Shown here piece by piece: positions 18,764-30,423 of a DNA stretch of 64,000 bases (its first letter is position 1; each line of letters opens with the position of its first letter). This DNA comes from Phytopythium helicoides. Taxonomy: Eukaryota; Oomycota; Peronosporomycetes; Pythiales; Pythiaceae. Below the pieces are notes generated by a model. The model ran no database searches. It was given only the letters and a program-made list of their open reading frames with translations, and had not been told where the DNA came from. The position numbers and the translations under genes are program-made. The stretch covers positions 602,987 to 666,986 of the forward strand of contig JANFNE010000037.1 of the NCBI GenBank assembly GCA_024867545.1. Reading direction: 5' to 3'.

Positions 18764-19703
18764 CTCGCAAATGATGTGCTGGAGTAAGGGTTCGGATAGT
18801 GCAGGGAGCGACAAGCATTGAGTGCAAGTTCAGCGCGCAGACTTTGCTGCCAGCATTCAGTTGATGCCCAAAGTGCTTCAACACGCATGTTGAAGCTTCG
18901 TGTAGCGAGATTAATTAGTTGGATTGCTACCCACCGGAGCGAATATTTCTTCTGCGAAATCAGTGGGTTGAATCATTCATCGTACAGAGACGCAACCAAG
19001 CATCTAGGTAGCATCTCCATAGGTCCCAGAGGACGCATCTAGACTTGGTGGTGGGCGTTTTACAAATGTGGACAGTGATGAGGTAACCAGATCGGGGGCG
19101 TGTGGTCGGTGCTTTCCAACTTGCACCATGGGATTTCTTTCACCCCATCTTTAAAGCTCTGACCTTGCATTGTAGTATTGCTGGATACTACTACCTACGT
19201 ATATGCAGCCAATTCAGAAGTCCAGTTGACACGCGCACCAACCCCTGTCGACAGTCGAATGGATTGAGGGCACGGTCTCAACCTCTGGTCCGAAGTTGAA
19301 TTAATTGAGCTGTAAGTATCGATCTGATCTCTTCCAGTGCAGGCGATCCTGAGAACATTATTGCCAGCATGCACGAGCGACGGAATGGGTTGGCGACTTG
19401 CCCCATGTGCGTGTGCACACATATGAACCAACCTCCTCACTTGAAATTGACTAATGCCGCGACAAAGAAGCTACGCATAGCCTTTCATGGGTTCAGCGAA
19501 CGCGTCGCATCTACTTAAACCTCGCTCACTCCTGAAGCGAAGTCCTCGCTGGAGCTCTTGTTGCGCTTTCGAATGCTAGGTGTGGCGCAAAATTGTCGTT
19601 CATCAAGGCTGATCGATGTGTACAAGCCTTGGGAACTGGCGAGAGATGCTCCCTATCTTACTCCACGCAGAATCTTTCAATGCACTCGGACGGGAAACTT
19701 TAG
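18764..19703. other. Intergenic region between divergent kinase and six-cysteine genes
   Basis: About 940 bp without a supported gene; only short frames are present. It should contain the promoters of the kinase (minus) and of the secreted protein (plus), and possibly an upstream kinase exon that I could not define. Confidence 0.5.
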
Positions 19704-19722
19704 ACTCATTCCAACTTTTCTC
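19704..19722 (+). promoter_or_regulatory. Oomycete INR-like initiator
   Basis: ACTCATTCCAACTTTTCTC lies about 45-60 nt upstream of the ATG at 19762. It resembles the oomycete initiator element (TCATTYY followed by a pyrimidine/T-rich tail), which sits at the transcription start of many Phytophthora genes. Function inferred from position and motif only. Confidence 0.5.
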
Positions 19723-19761
19723 GTCTTCCCAACAAGTCTAGCCCGCTCCTCCAAGACCACC

Positions 19762-20496
19762 ATGAAGCCAAGCGTCTTCCTGCTCGTTGGCGTGACAGCA
19801 TCCCTTGCTTCTCTCTCTTGTGCGCTGGACCCCCGCCTGCGACTGCACTCGTCTAAGCAATATAGTTCGGCGAGCTGTACTGCCTCAGAGGAAAGTGACA
19901 TTGTCGACTACATCAACGAGTACGATGTTTCCGACTGCGATACGCGTGAATGCACCAGTGAGTGCAGTGATGCTCTCTGGGAGCTTTACCTTCATCTGCC
20001 GGACTGCACTGCTTCAGATGGCACCAACTACAATGAAGCGGCGGCGAACGCGTGGGTCGCGTGTGGTACTACGCTGGCCAGTTCATCCTCATCTGTGGAG
20101 AGCAGCGGCACATCCAGCGATCAGTGCACGTCAAGCCAAGAGAGCACAGTCAACAGTGCGATCAGCAGTTACTATACGGGTGCATGCGACCAGGATGAAT
20201 GCTCCAGTGATTGCTTGAGGGATCTGAACAACCTCTGGTACGCGCTTCCTGTCTGCACGAGTTCCGATGGAGTGAACTACTTCGCGGTGGTCGACTCGTT
20301 GATCCGCAACTGCCCCACCACTACTACTCCCTCAACTACCTCTCCCACAACAACTACTCCCGGAACCAACTCCGGAAGCAACAGCGTTGTGACTCCAATT
20401 TCCCCTTCGGTCTCGCCGTCTTCCGGATCTGAGTGTGTCCACGTTACGGGGTCGTTGGCGGCGATGGCTTTTGCTGTTGGAGCAGTGCTATGGTAG
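19762..20496 (+). CDS. Secreted tandem six-cysteine protein, elicitin-like, probably GPI-anchored
   Basis: Single exon of 244 aa. A signal peptide (about residues 1-22, hydrophobic LLVGVTASLASLSCA) is followed by two copies of a six-cysteine domain. Both copies have exactly the same cysteine spacing: C-x19-C-x4-C-x3-C-x13-C-x18-C. They also share the C(T)(A/S)SDG(T/V)NY segment. A Ser-rich linker separates them. A Thr/Pro/Ser-rich stalk precedes a C-terminal hydrophobic tail (SLAAMAFAVGAVLW) consistent with GPI attachment. The spacing is not that of canonical elicitins (about 98 aa), so it belongs to a related or separate oomycete six-cysteine family. Likely cell-surface or wall; sterol binding is untested. 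Confidence 0.75.
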   Translation: MKPSVFLLVGVTASLASLSCALDPRLRLHSSKQYSSASCTASEESDIVDYINEYDVSDCDTRECTSECSDALWELYLHLPDCTASDGTNYNEAAANAWVACGTTLASSSSSVESSGTSSDQCTSSQESTVNSAISSYYTGACDQDECSSDCLRDLNNLWYALPVCTSSDGVNYFAVVDSLIRNCPTTTTPSTTSPTTTTPGTNSGSNSVVTPISPSVSPSSGSECVHVTGSLAAMAFAVGAVLW

Positions 20497-20770
20497 TGAA
20501 TCGGCGTGAGAGGTATGGATGACACGCCGGTGCGCGCAGTTCGACCGCTCCACAGCTCCACAAGTGAACATTTGCACTCGAAGTGATCATAGGAGAGTAA
20601 GCAATGTGCTAACTTCTCTTCATCAATTGCACGTGGTTCTTTCCCCCAAATGCTGACATTTCCCTCCTGTGAGGACGACAATGAAATCACTCGCTGTTGG
20701 TCTCTTGAGAGTGTGTATCAGTGTATTGGTTATAACTTCTGACTGATAGTCAACTAGACAAACGGCATCG

Positions 20771-21459
20771 TCGTGGATTTGGACTGCGGGGATATCACTG
20801 GTGACGATGTCCACACCAGTGACCCCGCTCTCACTGCTCTAGAGACCCAGCTGACCCAATTCTACCGAATTCGCGCATCCACTCGCGATAATATCGATGG
20901 AAATCCAGTCGAGTTCCAGAGACAGCTGCCAGACGCGTATTCGAGACCCACGTCAGGTCGCTCGTGTCAACGCTCGAGACCACGGCATTCCGCTTCGAAA
21001 CGACCGACAGCAGTCGCAGCAACGACAATAGCAGTCGAACTATGGTGGCTGTCATGGACACATCCTCCACATCAGGAGTCGCGACTTCCCCTCTCATGGA
21101 GGCGCTACGGCAGTCGCAGGCCTTCTCCGCTCACTTGTGTCGCCCCACGCGAGCTCTGTAGCCATCTATCTCATCCAGAGAGTGTAGCCATCTCCAAATC
21201 GCTACACTACGTGGCCCACACTCAATAGACAATACTGTACACGTCATGTCAAATTATCGCTGCCAGTCACGAACATGTCCTTCCTGCTGTGCGAGTACTC
21301 GGCGTCGAGCTCCTCTGACGGCGACGCCAGCGCCAGCGAGTCGGAGGCGCGTGGGTCGTCGTCGTCGCGCTGTTCTCCGCGTTCAGCCGCTCCTGCGCGT
21401 TCGGTGGGTGTCGTTTTTGTCTCTGTGCGCGCTCTGGGGGCTGCGCTTCGAGCTGACAA
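20771..21459 (+). repeat. Segmental duplication, copy B (689 bp), with DENN gene fragment
   Basis: Direct repeat of 15990-16680. Here the DENN-derived part (20771-21161) is a pseudogene fragment: it has no upstream DENN sequence and has lost one base in GAGTTCC(C)AGAG, which shifts the frame. The right part is functional context, because exon 1 of the small gene at 21275 continues into its intron and second exon. The parent of the left part is therefore copy A and of the right part copy B. Confidence 0.85.
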
Positions 21460-21825
21460 ACTTTGGGTTGGCAGGCGCTTTTGCCGTCTGCGGACGAGCT
21501 TTTCTCCTCCGGCGGCGCCAAGCGCGTGGTTCCCACCAGCAGTAAGCGCAAGCCCAGCGATTCGACGGCTGCTACGAGGAAGAGCGAGCAGGCGATCGAG
21601 GAGAGGACGGACGCGGTGGCCAAGCGGCAGCGAGCGAGCGAGGACGCCAAGTACAGGAACGCGGGGCCTACGAGCAAGCAGAAGCTGCCGTTCGCGCCGC
21701 CGCAGCTCAAGAGGCCCAACGTGTCGACGGAGGACAGAGCGGCGTGGAATACGGCCAAGACCATGGCGCTGCAGCAGCGGAGGCGAGAGCAGCAGGCTGA
21801 AGCGGAGGCAAAAGGCGCTGCATGA
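21275..21825 (+). CDS. Small, mostly disordered hypothetical protein
   Basis: Exons 21275-21403 and 21475-21825 total 480 nt (159 aa). The 71-nt intron starts GTGGGT and ends TTGGCAG, phase 0. The N-terminus (MSFLLCEYSASSSS) is followed by a Ser/Glu/Asp-rich stretch, then LPSADELFSS, a Lys-rich region and a conserved-looking C-terminus (LPFAPPQLKRPNVSTEDRAAW) leading into a Gln/Arg/Glu-rich helix. The LPSADxLF and PPQxxRPNVxTED blocks look like short conserved motifs of a small eukaryotic nuclear protein, but I do not recognise the family. Exon 1 is duplicated at 16496-16624. Confidence 0.6.
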
Positions 21826-22033
21826 CGACGAGACCTGTCGAGTCTTGCAGTTGTGAAGAGAAGAGGGTTTGAAGATGCTGCAGTTGGAAGCGTACCTGAT
21901 TGAAGTGCTGCAGTAGCTAGACTCGAGCTGAAAAGTGTCCTCTGGTCGTTTTTTTTTTTCATTCTCTCACATATAGTGCATGCTTGGATGGTCCCGACGT
22001 ATCTCCTCAGCGTGACGACAATGTTGACCAGCA

Positions 22034-22485
22034 CTAAAACAGCGGCGAAGCGATGTACGCGGATGGATCTACCACCGTCGCTGGTGCTACGGCTGGAGCG
22101 GCACTTGGATACTTGGCAACGCAGCTGGCGCCGCGATCCCGCGCCTGCTTCATGGCGAGGAGGCGGTCCTCAATGAGCTCAAGTTTCTTTTGCAGCCGCT
22201 CCACGCGCGCAGGAAAATCACGCAGGCGCTCGGCATACCCCACGAGCGAGCTCGAATCCGCCTTCTCCGCTTCTCGGAGACCTGGAGACCTGTGCGTCAG
22301 CTGAATCCCTCACGAGCAGCAAAACCGGCCGGCGCCTCACCCGCGATGAGCTTGTCCACCGTCGCCTGCAGCTGCGCCTGCGCGTCCAGCAGCTCGCCCA
22401 CGTAGCGCTCACACCTGTCGACCTTGGGCCACAGCGCCGCGAACATCCCGCGCGCCAGCGACGCTTCTCCCTCCGCCTCCGCCAT
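22034..22485 (-). CDS. Snapin-like coiled-coil protein (BLOC-1/BORC type)
   Basis: Exons 22485-22341 and 22281-22034 total 393 nt (130 aa). The 59-nt intron starts GTGAGG and phases agree. The start is the ATG of MAEAEGEASLARG, although the frame is open upstream. Two helices are predicted: one around LWPKVDRCERYVGELLDAQAQLQATVDKL and a second around YAERLRDFPARVERLQKKLELIEDRL. Length and the two-helix pattern fit snapin (about 136 aa), a subunit of BLOC-1 and BORC that act on lysosome-related organelle positioning. The C-terminal tail is Ala/Pro-rich. The assignment is by pattern and size, not by a diagnostic motif; another small coiled-coil protein is possible. Confidence 0.5.
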
Positions 22486-22862
22486 CTCCGCTTCCTGCCG
22501 CTTCTCCCTGCGCTGCTGACGCCTGTGGAGCCGCCCAGAGCTCGCGATTTCGGCTGAGAGCTGCGAGAAGCACGCGCTTCGCTCTCGACAGTGGCGGAGC
22601 GCGAGACGCAGAGCAGGAGGCGGGCGAGCGCAGCGCGCGGAGCCGATCGAGGCCCTCGAGCTACTGGAAGTGGCCGTTGATGCGTGTGCCAAGCGCAGCA
22701 GTCGGGCGCAGTAGAGCTGGATTGCCTTACCCACATACAAACCGGAATACTAGAGGGCCTCTGTTAAGAGCAGAAACGCAGCGCTCTAGCGCGACAGATT
22801 GCAGTTGCGCGCGTCACACATTTCCCACTGGTTGCCTTTCTCCATTGCTGGACTGGACTGGT

Positions 22863-24137
22863 ATGGCCAAGGGCGGCGGGTTCTACGCGGTGGCGGCGGG
22901 GCGGCGGCGCGGCGTGTTCGAGTCGTGGGCCGCGGCCGAGGCGCAGGTCAAGGGCTTCGCGGGCGCGCGCTTCAAAAAGTTCGCGACGCTGGCGCAGGCG
23001 CAGGCTTTCGTGGCGGGCGGCGGCTCCAGTTCCAGTTCCAGCGCCAGCGCCAGCTCCAGTTCCAGTTCCAGCGCGAGCCTCACGGGCGCCAAGCGCGAGC
23101 GCGAGGACGGAGGAGCGCAGCAGCAGCAGACGCAGAGGCAGCGCACGGGCGCGTTCTTCGCGGTCGTGGAAGGCCGGCAGCGCGGCGTGTACAATTTGTG
23201 GAGCGACGTGACGCGCCAGACGGAGGGCGTTGCACGGCCGGTGGTGCGCACATTCGACTCGCGGGAGGCGGCGCAAGCCTACGTTGACGGGTACGCGGCT
23301 GCGACCGGTGGAAATGGATCGAGTTCTCAGACCTTGGTGCCTCTGGATGACCGCAAGAGCGCGCCGACATCTCGATCAGCGCTGGGAGCGCTTCCAACGC
23401 TCAAGACTTCGGCCTCTGCAGCAGGTCCGCCTGGATCGACCATCGTTGTTGATGACGGAAAGGCGACGGGGCAGTTCTGGTATGCAGTCGCAAAGGGCAA
23501 GCAATCGGAGGTCTTTGCCACCTGGGCTGAGGCCAAGAAGCAGGTGGAAGGCATGTACAGCGCCAAGTTCAAGAAGTTTCCGACGCGGGAAGAGGCCGAA
23601 GCGTTCGTAAACAAGTATGCAGGAGCGACGAACAGAACTGCTACTGACCCAGACCCAATGGACACCAATACACTCGTTGCATTCTGCGACGGAAGCGCGC
23701 TCCAAAATGGCCAGCGCGGCTGCCATGCGGGCTACGCGTGCATCTTTCCGCATCGGCAGGAATGGAACGTGGTGCGGAAATTGGTCGAGAACCGCGCGAC
23801 AAACAATCGAGCCGAGTACTTTGCAGGTCTAGAGGCGATTAAGCGTGCCAACTTGGAAGACCCTAGCCAGTCGCAGGTGCTCTACATTTTCTCGGATAGT
23901 ATGCTACTAATCCGATCAATGACGGAGTGGGTGGAGGGATGGAAAGCCAAAGGATGGCGCAAAGCGGACGGGAATCCAGTTATGAACCAGGACATCCTCG
24001 AAGATCTATTACGACAGAAGGGCAAGCGGCGCGTGTTATGGCGACACGTCAAGGCTCATACCGGCGGGAAAGACTGGAAGTCCAAGTGGAACGACGTTGC
24101 CGATCGGTCGGCACGCGACGCTGCCAGCTCAGCCTAG
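22863..24137 (+). CDS. RNase H with three viroplasmin-type N-domains, catalytic site intact
   Basis: Single exon of 424 aa starting at MAKGGGFYAVAAG. Three RNase H1 N-terminal (caulimovirus viroplasmin-like) domains lie at about residues 5-50, 95-145 and 200-250. Each has the pattern (F/Y)YAV..G...G(V/I)(F/Y)..W...(F/Y)KKF...EA..(A/F)(F/Y)V. They are joined by Ser-rich linkers. The C-terminal RNase HI domain keeps every catalytic residue: D276 (FCDGS), E318 (NNRAEY), D345 (FSDS), H399 (VKAHTGG) and D414 (NDVADRSA). It should cleave RNA in RNA-DNA hybrids. No mitochondrial presequence is evident. Three further paralogs in the window (42271, 45209, 47027) have lost parts of this site, making this the likely active member. 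Confidence 0.9.
   Translation: MAKGGGFYAVAAGRRRGVFESWAAAEAQVKGFAGARFKKFATLAQAQAFVAGGGSSSSSSASASSSSSSSASLTGAKREREDGGAQQQQTQRQRTGAFFAVVEGRQRGVYNLWSDVTRQTEGVARPVVRTFDSREAAQAYVDGYAAATGGNGSSSQTLVPLDDRKSAPTSRSALGALPTLKTSASAAGPPGSTIVVDDGKATGQFWYAVAKGKQSEVFATWAEAKKQVEGMYSAKFKKFPTREEAEAFVNKYAGATNRTATDPDPMDTNTLVAFCDGSALQNGQRGCHAGYACIFPHRQEWNVVRKLVENRATNNRAEYFAGLEAIKRANLEDPSQSQVLYIFSDSMLLIRSMTEWVEGWKAKGWRKADGNPVMNQDILEDLLRQKGKRRVLWRHVKAHTGGKDWKSKWNDVADRSARDAASSA
23023..23072 (+). repeat. Hexanucleotide TCCAGT/GCCAGC repeat coding poly-Ser
   Basis: About eight imperfect hexamer units encode the Ser/Ala linker after the first viroplasmin domain of the RNase H gene. A separate Ser-codon run also occurs in the 45209-46681 paralog (about 45925-45960). 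Confidence 0.75.
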
Positions 24138-24322
24138 CAGACTGAAGAGGCGCAGTAGGCTGTAACAAGATGACAGGATCTTTGTTTCTGCAGTCATGGT
24201 TGTCAAGCGTCGCAAGTAGTCCCAAAAGACACTTGCTGCATGAGGATCTTTTAGAGAATTTGACAGGGATCCAGGATCCCCACAACTACATCGACCAAGA
24301 GAAACATAAGCTCGTGACACGT

Positions 24323-27300
24323 ATGGCTCTACGGAGACCAGGAGGAAAGGCCCAGAAACACAGCAGTGAACGTGATGACGACGAAAGCAGCGGGAGTTTC
24401 TACGCAGACGCACCTGTGGATATCGCGCCACGGGAGGTAGATCTATCGGGCGAAGCTGGTGCGTTCAGAAATATTGTGAATGAATGAACTGGTGCCTGAC
24501 ACGAGCGTATGGACAGATGATAAGATTCCGAACACGCTAGTGATTACAGTTCTTCGCGCACGTCACATCCCGTCCTCTGCATTGCGAATGACGCCCAGTT
24601 GCTATGTGAAGCTATCATCGATGGGTCGTGAGGCCAAGACAAGCGTCATGACACGCACGGATGAGCCTGTTTGGAACGAAACCTTCAGCTTTCCGCGCGA
24701 TCGACTGGGCGTCTCCCGTTACTTTGTCTGTGCGGGATCGATCGGGGATCAAGATGCGCTTCATCGGTCAGGTCCGCGTGTCAGCAGCAGAGCTGTCAAC
24801 TGCACCTGGAATGGCACGTCAGCGATGGCTACGATTACTGGACAAACACTGGGACAAAAAAGTGGGAGAAGCAGAGATCGAGCTCAGCATGGCATTAACA
24901 TACAGTAAGCGCCATGATCCTACTGTGCAACTCGAATCCGCTCTGAAAGAAGAGCGCGAAGAAGCAACCATCGGAATTATGGTCGACCAAGACGAAGAAA
25001 CTGAAGAAGAAGCGCTTGTGCGTATGCGAGAGCTCGAACGGCCGAGAGCGTGAGCGAAAAAGCGTTATGTACGCAAATCTGAAGCAAGGCGATTACCAAG
25101 TGCAAGTTCATATCATCGAGGCGCGAGATCTCAAGGGCGAAAACGTAAGTTCTGTGTTGAAGTGCGCTAATGTGATTCCTCCCTGACTAGTACTTGTTAT
25201 TGTCCTACCAGCTGAGCGGCACATCGGATCCATACTGTCTGGTTGAAGTACTAGGCACCAAGAAAAGGACTTCGACCAAAGATGATACACTTGGATGTGT
25301 TTTCGACGAGATCCTGTTCTTCAACTTCAAGAACATTGGCCGCGATGATCTGAAGCAAGCGTCAATCAATGTAAGTAGCGCCAATGCAGCCTCGCCACTG
25401 CATGCAGAAATGGCAAACCAATCGTTCTGGTCCCTACAGATTTCGGTATTTGACAGAGAGCGACTTCTCAAAGACAAACTCATCGGCACTTACCAACTTG
25501 ATTGCTTGTCTGTGTACTTTCGCGTACGTTGCCTCTTCTATATGTGGAACAGACTGATCCTAATTGCGCTGACGGTTTCTATTACCTGATCTTGTGGCTT
25601 ATTCCCTCAGCCAAATCATGAGATGTATCGCCAGTGGGTCGCTGTCCACGACCACATGAGCGCGAAAGATCGAGGTGTCCAAGGATTTCTGCTTATTACG
25701 GTTATAGTTATTGGTCCCGGTGACTCTTTCCTCGTTCATGATCGCGAGGCGGAAATTATGCAGGAAATGCTAGTATCTGCTGAAGCTCAAGCATCGATTG
25801 GCACTCCTGATGCCGGTCAATCTTTGGTGCTTTTGCCTCCATCTATAGACCTCAAACTCTACTTTTTGCTTGTCAAGGTGTTCAAGGCAGAAGACTTACC
25901 TGCAATGGACGAAGGCAACCTTTTGGGCTCTAGCGGCATTGATGCATATGTTCAAGTTGGGTTTGCAGCGAACACAGCTTGTAAATCGTCTGTAGTCACA
26001 GTCAAGGGCTCGACCAACCTCGCGCCAGAGTTTCTTGACGAGCTTTGGATTCCGGTCATGGTGCCAACTTTGTCCCGGAGTATTAACATTTCTGTGTGGG
26101 ATCGCGATCTTACGTCCCGCGACGAGCTTGTTGGTATCGCCACGTGGGATTACCATCAAGTGGTTTCGTCAACCTGCCCAGGTGGAATTATGTGTCCTTC
26201 TGAAAACATACCAGCATCTGAGAGTGACGATTCGACGAAGGATGATGGCCGACAGCAAGACCGGGTTGAGACGCGTTGGTTTAATTTGTATGGACCACCA
26301 TTGCGGCACGTTAACAAAAAGCGGGCACAAGCAATTATGCGGCATCCGGACTTTGGATCGACGTACCGTGGCCGCGTCTTGCTTTCTATGGAGTGCGTTG
26401 AATCCCCGTCTCCAAGCGAAGGCGAGAAATTTCATCTCAAGCGGATGAAAGAAACTTCGCTTAGCTCCTACGTCGAATGCTTCCCGAAAACTGTCAAATA
26501 CGCGCTTCGATGCGCATTGTATTGCGGAGTTGACATACCACAGTCTGTGGCTTTCTCTGTGTTGTCTGGACCAGTGAAAGTTCGTGTGACTGTAGCGATT
26601 GGCTCGTACAAGCTGAAGTTCGATCCAGAAATCGTTGCAAAAAGTGGTCTTGTGACGTGGGAAATATGTCTCGAAAGGTGGCCAATTGTTCTCCCTGCCG
26701 ATTTGACGCAAGTGCCTGATGTTATCATCACACTAAGTCGTCAGGTAGACAAGGACGAATTTGTGAGTTTGTCTTATGTACGTCTGAGCGCGACTGAGCT
26801 ATTCTCGAAAGGATTTTCGTCAGCGAAGCCACAGTGGATCGCTCTAAAAGAAGAAGAAGCCCGCCGACAAACCAAGTACGCTCTTGAGAAAAACCAGTCC
26901 CCTGGTTCAATTTTACTCCGACTCGGGTTTGGAAGAGAGGAAGTTGCAGCAAGACAACCGTGGGGAGACGACGCGACAGTATTTGCACCATTTCATGACA
27001 ATTTTGTGCACCGCGAGATTAGAGTACACGTGTTCCAAGTCCGCAAGCTTGAGTTGCCTGCTGGACGCACGCGCTTACCGAGTCCGTTCGTTTCTGTACG
27101 CTGCTGCTGGTCAGCAAAAGAAGACAGCACCGCAGTTCAAGACGCTTGATCCGCTATTCTATGAGACAATCGTGTTTATTGTTCGCACACCCGAAGACCT
27201 CGCATACTCACCAGATGTAGTCATTCAATTGCACGACGCGACAGTTTCGAGCTCTACAAACGCACCCAACGCTGTCATGGGTGAGTTGAGGATACCCATG

Positions 27301-30300
27301 ACAAAAGCGACAAAGTCAGGTTGCTAGTGCTCGAGCTCCCCGGCCAAGTTGGTATAAGCTGAATGCATTGCGTCGCCAGTCTACGAACTTCTTAGATGAA
27401 TTCAGAGGTGACGTGCTCATATCAGTGCAGTGCATTGATCACTCCAAGCCGATCGAGTTCTTGGGCTCTCCAGACTCTATTACCCCTGAATACCAAGAAT
27501 CAACCCTGGAAATTGCAGCGCTGGGAGTTCGTAAGCTCAAGGCTCTCAGTATGCTGGGCATTCAGCACCCACATCTTGAGTTCGAGCTCACTGGCGGAAT
27601 GTTCTCGGATGGCTCGAGTGTACGCAAGACAAAACCGAGTGTGTCATCCAACGGCAAAAATGCCAACTTCCTTGACTATATTGTCGCAAAGGCAAAGTTA
27701 CCGATGGACTCACTGTATGCTCCACAACTCGAGATCAAAGTGTGTGAGTACGCGATCGGTGGATTGAGAAAGAGTGTGATCGCTTCCTGTAAAGTAGACC
27801 TGTCAAACAAGCTCCCATGGAGCTCTGAATATGTCCCTGTGGCACAGCAAGCGTTTGAAAACCCGTCTATCACCATGACAGGAGCAATTAAGAGCATCGA
27901 AAAGAGCGCAGCAGCAAAGAAGTCTACGTTTGCTCGAGCTGAGCGTCTACTCAGTACAACTGCAGGAAGAAATAGCACTACAAAGAAGAGCGAGAAGCGC
28001 AACGAAGCACTCCCGACCAATGCTGGTGATATTCAAGATGATGAGCATGGAGTCGTTAGTGATGACGACATTGACGATTCGGCTGACAAAGTCCCAGATG
28101 ACAGCATAGATGAAAACGCAGATGATGGCTTAGGTGTGGGTGATCTAGATCTGACACACGGTGCTGCGCACTTCAAGAACAACATCAACCTTTACAGATT
28201 GTGTGAATTGACATCATGGACGACCCGGTGCTACAAGAAGAAGCGCAAAAGGGCTATGAGAGACAGTACCACGCTGGGAAAGCCGAGATAGTGTCATTTT
28301 CGAAGGGGATATCTGCAGGAAAACATCGAGCGGGTTCCGACGCGTTGGCTCTTGATGGCGTCAAGCCGCCGTCATATATGCAAGGACGTGATTGGTGGAT
28401 TAGCCACGAGTACGGAGGTGAAGAGCTGGAAAAATTTCTTAAGGTCAAAGCACTCGAGACGTATTCACTCCATCGATCTGTTTTGACCCGACCTTCGTTG
28501 CTCAAGTGGAAGCGAGTTCGAGTAGATTTGAAAGCAGGTGTTTTCAAGGGTCTTATCCGTGTGGCTGATAGACGCAAATCTAGAGAAGCCGACGGCAGCA
28601 ATGCAACTCTGCTTGATGTTGAGAGACTTCGTGAACCACAGGCTCTTGAGGTTCGGGTCTATGTTCTTCGTGCCAGTAACCTGCAGTCAAAAGACCTGAA
28701 CGGTTATTCCGATCCTTACTTGCGCTTGAAATTGGGCAAGGACGTTATCTCGGACCATGCAAATTACAAAAAGAAGACGTTGAACCCTGACTTTTTCAAA
28801 ATGTTTTCATTCAACGCAACATCTGCCGGGTCCATCACAGCTTGAGATAGCTGTGTGGGATCATGACATGTTTTCCCCAGACGATTTGATTGGTAAAACT
28901 ACGATTGATCTCGAGGACCGGTGGTTCCATCGCGACTGGCAGAAGATTGGCCAGGGTCATCCGAAGCTCGCAGAAGCAGGTGGGTGCCTTAAGCCGATTG
29001 AATATCGCCACCTGTACACGGATAAGCGGACTACTTCACAAGGATATATCCAGCTATGGGTTGACATTCTGACTGCACAACAGTCAGTACTGACACCGCC
29101 TGTCAGTATCGATCCACCGACTCCGCGCAAGTTTGAAGTGCGTATAATTATCTGGCGGGGGGAAAATATAGTTGACCAGGACCAAAGCGAGATAAACGAC
29201 TACTTTGTGAAAGTGTGGATGGAGGGCGGAAAATCTGAATCAACTGATGTGCACTGGCGATGCTCAAATGGCAAACCGTGTTGGAATTGGCGTTTGAAGC
29301 TTCCCGTCGAGTTTCCTTTGCGTACACCTGAATTTGGGCGACTGCATGTCCAACTCTGGGATAAAGATGTTCTCAAATGGAATGATTTGATCGGCGAAGC
29401 TCAGCTTGACTTATACAAATGGATTCGCCGTGCGTATGAAGCAAATCGAAGCGTCTCACCATTTTACGAGTTGCGAAGGCAGAGGAATGGTGCTTACGAT
29501 AAGTCAGCTACTGCTGAACATGCTGACGAAAGTGGTGAAAACGAAGCGGGAGACGCAGCAAACGCTGGGGACCTAGACCTAGGAGGCGTCGACGAAGACG
29601 ATGCCGCAGAAGACAGCGAGTCTGAAAAGGATCGAATCACTGGGATTTCTTCGTCTCCGCAGGAGAAAGACTCGCTTCTTGGCAGCAAAAAGAAAAGTGT
29701 TACATCGAAGAAACTAAGTTTTGCATCCAAGAAGCTAGGATTAATTCTGTCCAAGCCGTCTGCCGCTGACTTAAAGAGAACTCGAGAAGCCAAGGAAAAA
29801 GCAGAAGCGAAGGCAGCGCTCAACGGTTTCCTGGTAAGAGCTAAGTAATTATTGAGGTCTCTTAATCGATTTCGATTGTAACGATAAGTGTGGCTGGCAG
29901 GACTTTATGGGCCTTGGTGAGCTTCCAGAAGATGCCGAGTGGATCACAATTTACTACACTGACCGTGAGGCTGGTGCATCCATGGACATGGTAATGCATT
30001 ACGTTCAATGTCATATGCATGTATGAAATTTGACTTATCTTGGTTTCGTGTTTCAAGGGTCGCCTTGGTATCTCCGTGCAGATTGTGCCCGAACTGGAAG
30101 CTACTGCAAACCCAGTAGGCAAGGGCCAGGACTCACCAAACGCAAATCCATACCTGCCACCTCCCGTTGGACGTTTTCGAATCTCGGCAAACCCTCTGTC
30201 GATGCTAAAGGAGCTCGTTGGACCGAAGATGTGCCTTCGCCTGACGATTCTGTGCTGCTGTGCTGGCTGTGTATTATTTATCTCAGTTTTTGGCGCGACA

Positions 30301-30414
30301 ATCATGAGCACGTTGACGTACCTTCAGGCATTACAGAATTCGCGTAGTTCTTCGGAAGGCTGGATTCTACCTCCCAACGTGTCACTGCCATCGGATTATC
30401 AGTTCCCTCACTAA
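24323..30414 (+). CDS. Ferlin-like multi-C2 membrane protein, multiply frameshifted
   Basis: Large gene of about 1,900 codons with repeated C2 domains and a C-terminal membrane anchor. C2-type segments include SGTSDPYCLVEV, NGYSDPYLRLKLG, ISVFDRERLLKDKLIGTY and IAVWDHDMFSPDDLIG. The tail is GRFRISANPLSMLKELVGPK plus a helix (LTILCCCAGCVLFISVF), the ferlin hallmark. Clear introns: 25145-25211, 25371-25439, 25524-25610, 29834-29900, 29991-30057. The frame shifts near 24481 (a 4-bp tandem duplication GAAT/GAAT), 24707, 25042, 27100, 27315, 28205 and 28822. Each time the next frame continues the same domain. Five of the seven look like one extra base. Ferlins act in Ca2+-dependent membrane fusion. 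Start at 24323 is uncertain. Its 3' end is 10 bp from a convergent gene. Confidence 0.75.
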
Positions 30415-30423
30415 ACTCAAGCT

